NCBI GenBank assembly: GCA_036435485.1
Contig: CM071598.1
Location: 143,014,148 to 143,078,147 of the forward strand
Source: Saposhnikovia divaricata
Lineage: Eukaryota; Streptophyta; Magnoliopsida; Apiales; Apiaceae
Length of the DNA stretch: 64,000 nt
Reading direction: 5' to 3'
Position 1 is the stretch's first letter. Each line of letters starts with the position of its first letter. The notes beneath the pieces are model-generated. The model saw only the letters and a list, made by a program, of their open reading frames with translations. It was not told where the DNA came from and did no database searches. This document shows, one piece after another, positions 1 through 10,270 of this stretch. A program made the translations under genes and the position numbers.

Positions 1-1324
1 GTCAAATGCTACAACTGTGACGGAATGAGTCATTTTGCAACTGAATGCAAAAATGCTAAGACCAAAGCTCTTATCTCATCAAGCAAGGATTGGATGGACT
101 CTTCCTCGGAATCTGAAGAGGAAAAGGTGAACTATGCATTGATGGAAAATATTGATGAGATTGCTGCCCCTGATAATAAGGTACCTGAAACTGTTTTTGA
201 TTTTGATACTGGTAATGTTTCTGAGTTAAGATCATTCTTAATGTCTCTGCATATTAGCTTTAGAAGTCAATCTCTTGAAAATGCTAGAACTATATCTGAG
301 ATGTCAGAACTGTCTAAAAGAAATGATCATCTAGAAGCTGAGTTACTCTTTATGCAAGAAGTACAAAATGAATGTGATAAGGCTAGGAACATGAAATTAG
401 AAATGGAATTTAAATGTACTGCTCTTGAAAAAGAACTTGAAGATGCTAATGAGAAACTCAGAACCTGGACTCACTCTGGAACAAAGACACATGAAATAAT
501 CACTGACAAAAATTGGAAAGAGTGTCTAGGTTATAAACCAGAAACAGATCAGAAAAAGAACAAAGGAAAAGTTGTTGTTAGTGAGTCAACAAAACCAAAG
601 ATCTATAGACATGTAATAGACAACACCAAATCTGATATTAAACCTGTCAATTTTGTGTATAGTAAAGATTCTAATTCAGTTACTGAAAAGGGATTAACTT
701 ATACTAAACAAAATACAAAGAGTGTGTCTAAAAATGTTAAGTTGACAAATTCAAAGAATATAGGTCTTTTGTCTAAAAAACAACTGAGAGACAGAATTTG
801 TGAAGTTACAGATAAAAAGAAAACAACTATTACTAAGAGAAATAGAAATGGTAAAGTTGGAGTAAACAAAGAGAATAATTATAAGTATATTCCAAATGCA
901 CCAAGGAAATCATGCTTTAACTGTGGTAACTCTAATCATCTTGCTATTGATTGCAGGAGGAGTAAAAAGAAGGCTACTGTAGTTCCTAAGTCGGACATTA
1001 GGAATAGATCAGTATTTTATAAACCACACAATCCATGTTTTCATTGCGGTAGTAAATGGTATTCTATATATACATGTGAAGAATACCATAATTTGTACTA
1101 CAATTATTATGAGCCTTTGCATAAATTCAATAAAAGTACAATTTCTGGTAAAATTAAGAATGTCAATAAGAAGCATGCATCTACTAACTCTGATACTGAC
1201 AAGGCAAATTCTAATGGAATCATTCCTGATGGGACTACTTTTGTCAAAAAGTTCTGTTGATAAAAATGTTAAAGTGCATGCAAACAGAACCCAACAAGTG
1301 TGGGTTCTTAAAAATTCTAACTGA
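1..1324 (+). pseudogene. A gag, 3' part (zinc knuckles and linker), frameshifted
   Basis: This is the C-terminal part of a Sirevirus nucleocapsid-type Gag, which packages element RNA in cytoplasmic virus-like particles. A CCHC knuckle (C-X2-C-X4-H-X4-C) is read at about 10-51, followed by an acidic, coiled-coil-like stretch (about 230-470) and a Lys/Asn-rich linker. A second intact CCHC knuckle lies at 913-954. A third at about 1039-1080 has Tyr where His is expected; the equivalent knuckle in B keeps His. The frame opened upstream ends at 1260, but the family C-terminus (WVLKNSN, stop 1322-1324) is in the next frame, so a one-base indel lies near 1240. The N-terminus is outside the window. 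Confidence 0.8.
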
Positions 1325-1348
1325 GTTTTCTTTGTTTCTGATTGCAGG
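1317..1348 (+). promoter_or_regulatory. A gag/pol junction: branch-point and 3' splice-site-like sequence over the gag stop
   Basis: CTAAC (1317-1321) is followed at once by the gag stop TGA (1322-1324), then a T-rich tract and CAG|GG (CAG 1345-1347). The CAG is read in the pol frame as Gln-Gly, so an exon starting after it would be in phase 0. B has the same layout and C a weaker version. Splicing is inferred, not shown. Confidence 0.4.
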
Positions 1349-4300
1349 GTAAAAAGAAAAATGTGTTGGTCATGGATAGTGGATGTTCTATTCACATGAC
1401 TGGAAACAAAACCCTGCTATCAGAATTTGAGGAAAAAGTTCACCCAATAGTGTCGTATGGAGATGGCAACATCGGACAAACTTTGGGATATGGCAAGATA
1501 ATCATTGGAAATGTCATCATTGATCAAGTAGCTCTGCGGAAAGGACTCAAACATAATCTGCTTAGTGTTAGTCAAATCACAGACAGAGGTTATCATGTCA
1601 ACTTTAATGATACTCATTTTGAAGTAGTCAGTAAAGCATCTGGAAGGATTATCTTAACTGGTCAAAGACATGGTAACATTTATGATGCCAACATCTACAC
1701 CAATACTGATGGTCCCTTCACATGTCTCATCAGCAAAGCCTCAGTAGATGAAAGTTGGAATTGGCACAAGAAGCATTCTCATCTCAACTTCAATAACATC
1801 AATGAGTTGGTTAAGAAAGATTTGGTGAGAGGATTACCAAAGGCATTGTATACTCCTGATGGACTCTGTGATGCTTGTCAGAAGGCTAAACAGAGAAGGA
1901 CATCATTCAAGAGTAAAATAGAATCCTCGATTGATGAACCATATCACATGCTTCACCTTGACTTGTTTGGACCAGTCATTGTTGATGAATATACTAGATT
2001 GACTTGGGTGTAGTTTTTGCACAAAAGATAAAACTGCTGAGATACTTTTGGACCATGTGAGACTCATTGAAACTGGTACAAAGCACAAATTCAAGATTCT
2101 AAGAAGTGATAATGGAACTGAATTCAAGAATTCAGTAATGGAAGAGTTCTGCAAATACAAAAGAATAGTTCAACAATTCTCTGCTCTTGGCACACCCCAG
2201 CAAAATGGAGTAGTTGAAAGAAAGAACAGAACTCTTATTGAAGCTGGCAGAACTTTGTTGGAGGAAGCTAAACTACCTACATATTTCTGGGCAGAAGCAG
2301 TCAACACAACATGTTATACTCAGAACATTACTTTAATCAACAGGCATGGTGTAACTCCTTATCAAATGATTAAAGAAAAGAAGCCTAGCCTGAAGCATCT
2401 ACATGTGTTTGGCTGCAAGTGCTTTATTCTAAGACCTCATCCTGAACAATTAGGAAAATTTGAGACTAAGGCTGATGAGGGCATCTTTATTGGCTATCCA
2501 ACTGCAAGAGCCTTTAAAGTTTACAATATAAGAACAAAGACAGTCATGGAGTCTATCAATGTATCTTTTGATGATAAGAAATAACAGGAATTGCTGAAGA
2601 CTCACATGACAGTTTGATTTTTGCAAATGAAGCTACCAAAAATCCTGATAAAACCATGTTAGATACTGATACTCCATCAGATCCTGACGATCCTCTCATT
2701 CCTGATGAAACACAAATTATTGATGATAATGCAAATGTTGAGGGGGAGCAACAGTAAGAAACCATCAATACATAAACAAGTCAAACATCGGGGGGAGATT
2801 CATCAGAAACAGATTCAAGTGATAATTTTGACAGTACATTAGAAGGAGATAGCACTATCTCAGGGGGAGCTTCTAACAATTCTAGTTCTTTTGAAAATAA
2901 CACCAATTTAGGGGGAGCATCAAATTCAAGAAATGATTTACCACTAGCAAGGAAATGGACCAAAAGCCATACTCCTGATTTAGTGATTGGGAATCCTGAT
3001 GCAGGTGTTAAAACCAGAAGTGCAACTCAGAATGAATGTCTTTATCACAACTTTCTATCAAAGGAGAAGACTAAAAAAGTTGAAGATGCACTCAAGGATG
3101 CTGATTGGGTTACAGCTATGCAAGAAGAACTAAATGATTTTGAAAGAAATGAAGTCTAGAAACTAGTACCAAGGCCAAAGGGTAGGTCAATTATGGGTAC
3201 AAAGTGGGTGTTCAGAAACAAGACAGATTCAGATGGCACAATTGTAAGGAATAAAGCAAGACTAGTTGCAAAGGGGTATTCTCAACAGGAAGGAATAGAT
3301 TATGATGAGACTTTGCTCCTGTTGCAAGGCTAAAAGCTATCAGAATTTTTCTGGCATATGTAGCTCACAAGAAATTCAAGGTTTTCCAGATGGATGTTAA
3401 GAGTGCTTTTCTGAATGGAGAATTGGAAGAGGAGGTATATGTTGAACAACCTCCTGGCTTCATTGATCTTAAATATCCATATTATGTCTATAGACTCGAT
3501 TATGCACTTTATGGACTAAAGCAAGCTCCAAGAGCCTGGTATGAAACATTAGCTCAATTCTTACTGGAAAGTGGATTCAAAAAAGGTACAATTAATAAAA
3601 CCTTGTTTTATTTGAATCATGGTAAGGATTTACTGTTAGTTCAAATTTATGTCGATGATATCATTTTTCAGTCAACCAACTCCAAATTGTGTGAGAAGTT
3701 TTCAAAGCTAATGCAGTCTAGATATCAAATGAGCACGATGGGAGAAATGAGATATTTTTTAGGTCTGCAAGTTAAACAGACTGATGATGGGATTTTTATC
3801 AACCAGTCAAAGTACACAAAGAATTTATTAAAGAAGTTTAACATGCAAGACGGTTCTACTGCTTCAACTCCCATAGCTACAGCTACTAAGCTTGATCCTG
3901 ATCAAGGTATTGAGGTAGATGTAACTAACTACAGAGGTATAATTGGTTCACTTTTGTATCTAACATCTAGTAGACCAGATATCATGTATGCAACCTGTCT
4001 ATGTGCAAGATTTCAGGCAAATCCTAGGGAACCATATCTTATTGCAGTTAAAAGGATTTTCAGATACTTGAAAGGCACTCCATCTCTTGACCTTTGGTAT
4101 GCTAGAGAATCTGATTTTAGTTTATATGGATACTCAGATGCTAATTTTGCAGGATGCAAAATAGACAGGAAAAGTACTTCAGGCAGTTGTCAATTTTTGG
4201 GAGGAAGACTAGTTTCTTGGTACAGTAAAAAACAAAAGTCTATCTCCACATCAACTGCTGAAGCTGAGTACATTGCTGTTGGAAGCTGTTGTGCTCAGAT

Positions 4301-4595
4301 AATGTGGATGAGAAATCAACTAATGGACTATGGTTTGTCATATTCAAAAATACCTATTTATTGTGATAACCAAAGTGCTATTGTTATGACAGGAAATCCA
4401 ATTCAGCATTCTCTTACTAAGCACATCAGTATCAGATATCATTTCATAATAAAGCAAGTACTGGAAGGGACAATTGAGCTACACTTTGTTCCTACTGATC
4501 AACAGATAGCTGATATATTCACCAAGCCACTTCCTGAAACTACTTTTACAAAATTGGTGAATGAATTAGGAATGGTGAATTATGAGAGTTTTTGA
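1342..4595 (+). pseudogene. A pol: protease, integrase, reverse transcriptase, RNase H; broken
   Basis: The copia protease motif DSGCS lies near 1375-1390, the pre-integrase zinc-binding region near 1755-1885, and the integrase core with D (RSDNGTEF) and E (VVERKN) at 2105-2235. The reverse transcriptase spans about 2935-4050 with YVDD near 3649-3660, and RNase H and the TKPL C-terminus reach 4595. Breaks seen: about 13 codons missing near 1978 relative to B and C, including part of the first catalytic region; TAG at 2011-2013 and a one-base loss near 2030; TAA at 2582-2584; TAG replacing a Trp codon at 3157-3159; one T lost near 3313. The last 401 codons (3390-4595) are open. It would have copied element RNA into cDNA and integrated it; now inactive. 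Confidence 0.88.
2741..2917 (+). promoter_or_regulatory. Four PPT-like GGGGGAG tracts in the A integrase-RT linker
   Basis: AGGGGGAGC starts at 2741, then come GGGGGGAGATT (2790-2800), AGGGGGAGC (2862-2870) and TTAGGGGGAGC (2908-2917). They lie in the unstructured linker between integrase and reverse transcriptase and closely match the polypurine tract beside the 3' LTR of C (TTGGGGGAGAT). B has three at the same place. They are candidate internal plus-strand primer sites. Confidence 0.5.
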
Positions 4596-5107
4596 GAACA
4601 AGGGGAGATCAAATACTGATGATCATAAGATCCTGATGCATATCGAATCCTGACAAAAAGTCAATCCTGACTTTAGTCAAACATCGAATCCTGATGCAAC
4701 GGTTCGTTTATCAGTATAATGATCAGGATCTAAGTGCTTCTTTTTTGTTCTATTTTCCTGATTTGTTTGTGGCTATTGTTAATGAACTTGTGAATAATGC
4801 GATTACTTTAATTAGTTTTTCATGATTACTACTCTGATTTCATACTTCACAGATCAGTTCAGTAACATAAAAAGTGCAAAATACAATGAATAAGATCAGA
4901 GAAACAAGATTTTTCATTGATAATAAGAAAGAGATTAAATGCATACATCAAATCTTCTTGTTTTCTCTATCTACTAATCTATTCAACAGCAAAAGAAAAA
5001 GTGAAGTCCAAACCACTCCATTGCTAGCAGCTATTCCAGATCCCATCTTTGCCACTTTGTTTGGGTGGAAGTTAATAAAGATAAGGTTATTTTTGCTGAT
5101 ATATTCA
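4596..5107 (+). repeat. A spacer after pol: PPT-like tract and ATCCTGAT repeats
   Basis: A purine tract (CAAGGGGAGAT, 4599-4609) follows the pol stop by a few bases. From about 4611 to 4735 the octamer ATCCTGAT and near variants recur at short intervals, once inverted as ATCAGGAT near 4722. The rest (4736-5107) is AT-rich, has no convincing sense gene and would be the 3' untranslated region of the antisense ORF. CAGATCAGTTCAGTAA near 4851-4866 is nearly repeated at the same place in B, which supports homology of the two spacers. Confidence 0.6.
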
Positions 5108-5365
5108 TCAAAAATGGTTGGAGGTTTTGGATGAGGATGCCTTAGAGGAAAGCCATTCGAATGTTGCCTGGAGAGCATCATCGATGTCGATCACTTTTGC
5201 AGGTTTTTCCTTCTCGATCTCTTCAAGACTGGCATCCATCTGCAACCACAAAATCTCAAGTTGCCTTTCCCAGTCAAAGGTTTCAAACTCTTCAAGAGTA
5301 TAACTAAAGATATCTCTTTTCTCTACGAGATGGAGATTCTTTTCTTTGATAACCAGGTTTGACAT
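5108..5365 (-). CDS. A antisense ORF, 85 aa, unknown function
   Basis: A small acidic ORF runs opposite to the element, between pol and the third ORF. It starts at an ATG (5363-5365) and encodes a predicted helical, charged peptide, with the aromatic-rich segment FSYTLEEFETFDWERQLEI in its middle and no recognisable domain. A TATA-like box lies about 100 bp upstream on the same strand. B has a 99-aa antisense ORF at the matching place with a loosely similar segment (FYALDDQEQVNYLLEEM), and the promoter flanks also resemble each other. It is head-to-head with the third ORF, ATGs about 520 bp apart. The function is unknown. The protein similarity is weak and could be chance; the shared position and promoter are stronger evidence. 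Confidence 0.45.
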   Translation of the reverse strand: MSNLVIKEKNLHLVEKRDIFSYTLEEFETFDWERQLEILWLQMDASLEEIEKEKPAKVIDIDDALQATFEWLSSKASSSKTSNHF

Positions 5366-5464
5366 CTTTTCACTAAGATGTTTTCTTTGGAAGGGTTTTT
5401 AGATTTTTTTCAGGAGAGAATGAAGGGTTCAAGGTTAAAGAGATAATGGACAAGTCTCAGTGTG

Positions 5465-5471
5465 TTAAATA
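5465..5471 (-). promoter_or_regulatory. TATA-like box of the A antisense ORF
   Basis: TATTTAA is read on the minus strand about 100 bp upstream of the antisense ATG. The flank (+ strand ATAGAGGTGGGAGACTAAC) resembles the B flank (ATAGAAAGACGTGGGAAACT), which also contains a TATA box. It is supported by this comparison only. Confidence 0.4.
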
Positions 5472-5475
5472 GAGG

Positions 5476-5888
5476 TGGGAGACTAACGAGGACATGAAAC
5501 GCTTCATATTCTTGTTTTTACCGGTACCAGTTTTTTTTGTGACATTTGATTTCTCAAATTAAATATTTTATTGCCATTATCACAATTGAATTTCTTGAAT
5601 AAAGGTACGAGCATGTGTGTTACACTCATAGATACATATAGATACACATTGTAAATCGTGTCGTGTGCAGTTATCACCACTCTCTCACGTAAATCAGTCT
5701 ACTACTTATGGTTGCACAAATTAGAGACTGACACCTGTTTTTGAGAAATAATTTGTTTTGTCTAAACAATTTAGTTTTCTAAATTGTCCATTATTCTCAA
5801 ACGATCAGTAATACATCTTCTTTTTCTCTCTGTGCGAACATAAACCCTAATTTTCAAAATCTCAAATTCCCACACATTCTCAACTATA
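5476..5888. other. A intergenic stretch between the divergent antisense ORF and the third ORF
   Basis: AT-rich, with no ORF of note. It should hold the upstream region of the antisense unit and the 5' untranslated region of the third ORF (ATG at 5889). I see no clear + strand TATA box. Confidence 0.4.
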
Positions 5889-7530
5889 ATGGATTCTTTA
5901 TCATTCATAAACAGTAAGGTTATTATCAATGGCATCACTTTTGCTCCTAACAACTATGTTGCTGTTCTTAAGCATCAGGAACTGTCAAATGATTTTCATA
6001 TCATTCAGGATTTCTTGGCCACAAGTCCAATCAATTATGCTTTAACACAACCTTCCAAAGTTTCTTTCAAGTGTGTTGTGCAGGTTTGGACCACTGCTAT
6101 CTTTGGCCAATGTGCACCTTCAGGAAAGCCTAACCTGACCTTTGAATATAATGGTGTTACATATCATGTGACTCCAGAAGTTGTCGTTGAAGCTCTACAA
6201 TGACCATCTCTCAATGGTAAATCCCTAGCAAGTATTTCTGATGTTACTCTTCTGGAATTTGCTACAAGTCTGGGATACAATGGACAACCAAAGAAGTTTG
6301 GAGATTTGTAGAGAACAAAGCTCAGGAAAGAATGGAACTTCTTCTTTGATTCAATCAGTAGATGCTTCATGAACAAAGTTTCCAACTTTGATGCACTACC
6401 TTCTGCTTCTATTCACATTGGGTATTCTCTAATCCATGAAACATTATTCGATTATGGATCTTTCATTCTGAAAGCATTAAGTGCTAGAAAAGTAGATAAA
6501 TGTGGTTATGTCTATTTTATTAGATTCTTTCAATTAATATTCTCTCACTTATGTCCCAATGTTGAATTTGAAGATGATACAGTTTTGCCTATTTTTAAAA
6601 TTTCGGAAAATAATGTCAAAGCCTTGAATAAATATGATAAGGTAAATGGCTTCGAAGTCAATGCATTCATTCCTAATGAGGTCAGGCTTCTTTTGACAAA
6701 GAGAATGTCTACTCATTATGGATCAATTACTGATGGTCTTGGACCTTTATCTGGTGCTGTGAGACAGGACACCACACATCTTGTTTCTAACCAAAGCACA
6801 TAACCCAAACACTCATCCAAACAGTTAACCACCTCTGGTGTCTCACAAAAGGCATCAGTTGAAAAATCAAAGAAATTAGCTAGATCTGATGTGTCTGGAA
6901 GGCAATCAGGATCAAAGGATTTCTCCACTTCAACCCTCACTCAAATGAAGTCACAAGGGGGTGAACAAGGGGTCCTGGTTTTGGAGAAACATGTTATTAA
7001 GGTTGCTGAGTCTTTGATTGAATCTGGAGTGTATAAAGAAATAGGGGAGAAGAGAAAATTTTGTCAACAAGTGAGTTCTGATTCTGATTCTGGTGATGAT
7101 CAAGTACCTTTATCAGTTATGTTGAAGAAAAAGGAAGTTGCTACTGTTGTTACTAAAGAAATGGCTATTTCTGAAAAGCCAAAGAAAAGAAGAAAGATAA
7201 TCAACAAGAGCAAATTTTTCATTCCTATGGAGATATAGAATCTTACTGGTGATATTGAGAATATTCCTGATGTCTCTATCAATCCTGATGGATCATCAGT
7301 TCATGCTACAACTATCACTCCTAACATCTCTACTCCTGATACTTTACCTATGAAGACTATTGAAATATCTGATTCTCCAGGGCCTACTTCTCCAAAACGA
7401 AGAATAGTTAAGATGTCAGTGGAGAAAGTGAATGCTATTGCTGCTCAGCTTGGTTTAGAACCAACACCACTTCAAAAGAAACATGCTGAAGCAGGGGTTT
7501 TTCATAGACAAAAAAAATAGGGGATCACTT
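5889..7530 (+). pseudogene. A third ORF (Sirevirus 'env-like' ORF), N-terminal part, five nonsense codons
   Basis: One frame is readable from the ATG at 5889 to the D insertion, interrupted by TGA 6201-6203, TAG 6309-6311, TAA 6801-6803, TAG 7236-7238 and TAG 7518-7520, with no frameshift. The first ~300 codons match the N-terminal domain of the third ORFs of B and C: a motif around NYALTQPS with a downstream Trp (near 6035-6100), then RKEWNFFFD and a helical region ending near 6560. A Lys/Ser-rich linker with NLS-like KPKKRRK (near 7180-7200) follows. I see no signal peptide or membrane segment, so 'env-like' is only a positional label. The frame continues at 15391. Confidence 0.7.
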
Positions 7531-8636
7531 TGTTGGTGTATACTGAAAATATTTATTTGAAGTATATACATTTATTTCTGGTCTATTTTATTGAGAATCA
7601 TTTAAATGTTTACATGTTGTCTAAATATTATATATTGCGAATAATCTAGTATCAAATGGGATCCAGAATATTAGATTATTAAATACGGTTTATATAATAT
7701 AATAAGGTTCACAGCACAGGTGGTATTGGACAATCCACTGGTATGGCTGTAGTATTATTTAGATTAGTTTATATTGACTAATAAATAATACTAGTATACT
7801 TTGTGTATATTGAACATGATCAAATTTAGAATTGTTCCCTTATACTGATTAAGAAGGTGAACTAAGATTCTATGTTATTATTAATGCTTAGGTTCTTAAT
7901 CCAGATATAGTAATTGACACATGTATATTATTTACATGCTTTGATTTATATATGAAATAATTCTTTTGATTTATTTCATTATATTTTGGGTGATGGAATA
8001 ATATATATGGTGGATATTATTTATTGAAGGAATCCATGTCCTGATAATATTCGGGTTAATGATGTCCCCTTGAAAGCTCAAAAAGATTTAATTATGTGAA
8101 ACCCTACAGGTGGATTTATTCCGGCATAATTAAATAAAGGTTGAGTGGATGATCAAGGATAAAAGATATTAATTAAATGAATTATCAGTAATTTATTTAA
8201 TTAATGGACATGCGATATTTTAAACATGGGTAATTTAATAAGCAAATAATATTGGAACCGAATTAATTAATTAAATTACGGTATTGGGAAAGGTAGTGCA
8301 AATATTAATTCTTTAGTGGATTGAATTAATATTTAATTACATTGGGCTATGCCCAAGATGTAATTAGAAGGCCCAACCTAATTGTCCATGATCCCTATTG
8401 TAGCCCTATATATATTCCTATCCTTTTCTTGATAGGGTTGGTCGAAAAAATTTTGTAGCCACCCAGGAGCAAGAAGAGAGATTAACTTGAGAAGACGAAG
8501 GCCACACTTCGCTCAAGGGAATTTGGAAATACAATAGAAGAGCGTGGAATCAACCGTTAACAAGTTGATTTTTCTATTCGTACTCGTTAATTTATTGTAT
8601 CAAAAATCGCAGTGCCAAGATCTGATTGTCCCAACA
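7531..8636 (+). repeat. D 5' LTR
   Basis: It starts TGTTGGTGTATACTG and ends CCCAACA. A TATA box (TATATATATT, 8407-8416) lies about 220 bp before the LTR end, implying a short R-U5. The matching LTR is at 14280-15385. Confidence 0.93.
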
Positions 8637-8651
8637 ATTGGCATCAAGAGC
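8637..8651 (+). other. D primer-binding site (iMet-tRNA type, divergent)
   Basis: ATTGGCATCAAGAGC directly follows the 5' LTR. It resembles the usual copia iMet site (TGGTATCAGAGC) with a substitution and an extra base. Confidence 0.6.
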
Positions 8652-9140
8652 TAGGTTCAATGGTTCTGCGATTTTTGATACGATGTCATGTCGTAATTAT
8701 ATATGCATGTATATAGTGGTAGGCTTGTATAATTCTTTTTTGTAGGTTGTTATCCACTATTATGGCCATGTATATTTTAATTATGTGTTTGGATCCCACG
8801 TGGTTTAATCGTGGTTAATTTTTGTTTAGTTTCCACGTGGTTTATCGTGGTTGTAAAACACGAGGGTTGATCGTGTTAGAATAGATTTTACAAATTAGTT
8901 TTGTATTAGATCTATTTTTTTGTAATTGTTTGTTGGATTTTATTAAGATCCGGGTATTTTGTAACAATTACGTGCGATCGGAAATCAAAACGGAAAAAAA
9001 AAAATTGTCCGCTGCGTAGCTGTTATGGGCTGCTGGTTCGATTTGTTTTTGAATTAAGTCGACAGAAGTGGTGGAAACAGAAGCACGAGGAACAGAGCAG
9101 AGAAGAAGGGAAGACTCGGTGAAATTCTGGTAAACAAGGC

Positions 9141-9290
9141 TGTAACGCATGTCCTCCCTGCGTTACATGTGCAAACAAGGCTGTAACGCAGGAAGCTCCT
9201 GCGCAACAGATACTGGAGGGCAGTAACGCAGGATCTACCTGCGCAACAGACGAACCAGACTCCTGTAGCGTGTATTCAGCCTGCGCAACA
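9141..9290 (+). repeat. Four 27-nt hairpin units in the D leader
   Basis: Units lie at 9141-9167, 9182-9208, 9222-9248 and 9264-9290, 40-42 bp apart. Each has a 9-nt left arm, a variable 9-nt middle and a 9-nt right arm. Unit 1 is a perfect inverted repeat (TGTAACGCA ... TGCGTTACA). Units 2-4 share the right arm TGCGCAACA and pair less perfectly. The middles differ: TGTCCTCCC, GGAAGCTCC, GGATCTACC, TATTCAGCC. Confidence 0.75.
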
Positions 9291-9716
9291 TCAATTCACT
9301 GGATCAAATTGTCAGCTTAGTTTCGACGAACAGTGCTGCTGGAAAATAATTATGGGGCCATGATAGTGGAATTTTTTTTTATTTTAATTCCGTAATTTAT
9401 TTTTAATTATTGCTTTAAATAAATTATGTGTGTTGTTAATTATCTGTGTAATTTTATAATTGCATGTTTAACATAATTAGGACGACATGGACATAGATTT
9501 TTTATTTATTGCTTTAATTAAATGTTTTATGTTGTTAAATTATGTGTGTATTTTGAATGCATGTTAGACATAATTGTAACGACATAGGCCCTATTTAATT
9601 TAAAATTCCTCAATTTATTAATAAAAATTCTAAGTGGCTGAGGGAATTAATTAGGAATTAAATCCCACGGTCTCCATTATTTTGTATGTAATATAACCTT
9701 TTAAATAATGTAGATA

Positions 9717-10147
9717 GTATATATGTTCACCCATCGTGGCGTATTATTTACGGTATTATTAAAGGTTGTGGAAATTACTAGAACAAAATTCTTAAATTAA
9801 ATAACGAATATTGAAAGGTATATAGATCACCCTAACGTGACATACCAAGTTTCATAGAATTCGTTACGAAAATTGAATACTCTTTTGATGTTGACTATGC
9901 AGAATTCTGTCTAGGAATTGGGTATTAATCGAGGCCGTTGTGACTCCTCCGAGACCTGGGAATTTTCCATTAATATATCAAAAGTATGTATTTGGTTTAA
10001 GTAATTTAAGATTAAATAATGGTATACACTTAGCTATGAAAAATAATATATAGTCCACCCTAACGTGGCGTATTATTTAGTAATAGGACCGAAGTAATAT
10101 TTAAACGAATTTAAGTGGTATATATGTCACCCATCGTGGCGTACAAG
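9717..10147 (+). repeat. Four dispersed CACCC...CGTGGCGTA repeats in the D leader
   Basis: The ~27-bp motif TATAT-(n)-CACCCATCGTGGCGTA occurs near 9719-9746 and 10119-10144. Variants of the form CACCCTAACGTG(G/A)C(G/A)TA lie near 9819-9847 and 10049-10074. All are direct, alternating two forms. Confidence 0.65.
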
Positions 10148-10270
10148 CTTATGGTGTTTAAATATTAGTGCATTAATTTTAATTAATTGTTAGAGGAAAC
10201 CAATAGGTTTTCAGATTTGTGCAACTCTCTGATTATGTGTTACATGTATGATTCTCAAGATTTGATCATT

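Larger units (their letters stand above)
8652..10270 (+). other. D untranslated leader, 1.6 kb, with several repeat families
   Basis: There is no coding region here. Near 8793-8880 three related segments occur: CCCACGTGGTTTAATCGTGG, TCCACGTGGTTTATCGTGG and ACACGAGGGTTGATCGTG, two containing the palindrome CCACGTGG. The hairpin array (9141-9290) and the CACCC/CGTGGCGTA repeats (9717-10147) follow and are listed separately. The rest is AT-rich. A leader this long would hold packaging and dimerisation signals, but I cannot identify them. Confidence 0.6.

Noticed and set aside
4948..5181. Second antisense ORF (77 codons) overlapping the 85-aa antisense ORF of A
   Set aside because: There is no counterpart in B, and it overlaps the better supported ORF in another frame.
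9141..9167. Link between the D hairpin arm TGTAACGCA and the F LTR end TGTAACGCC
   Set aside because: The elements are unrelated in the rest of their sequence; an 8-bp match is expected by chance at this scale.
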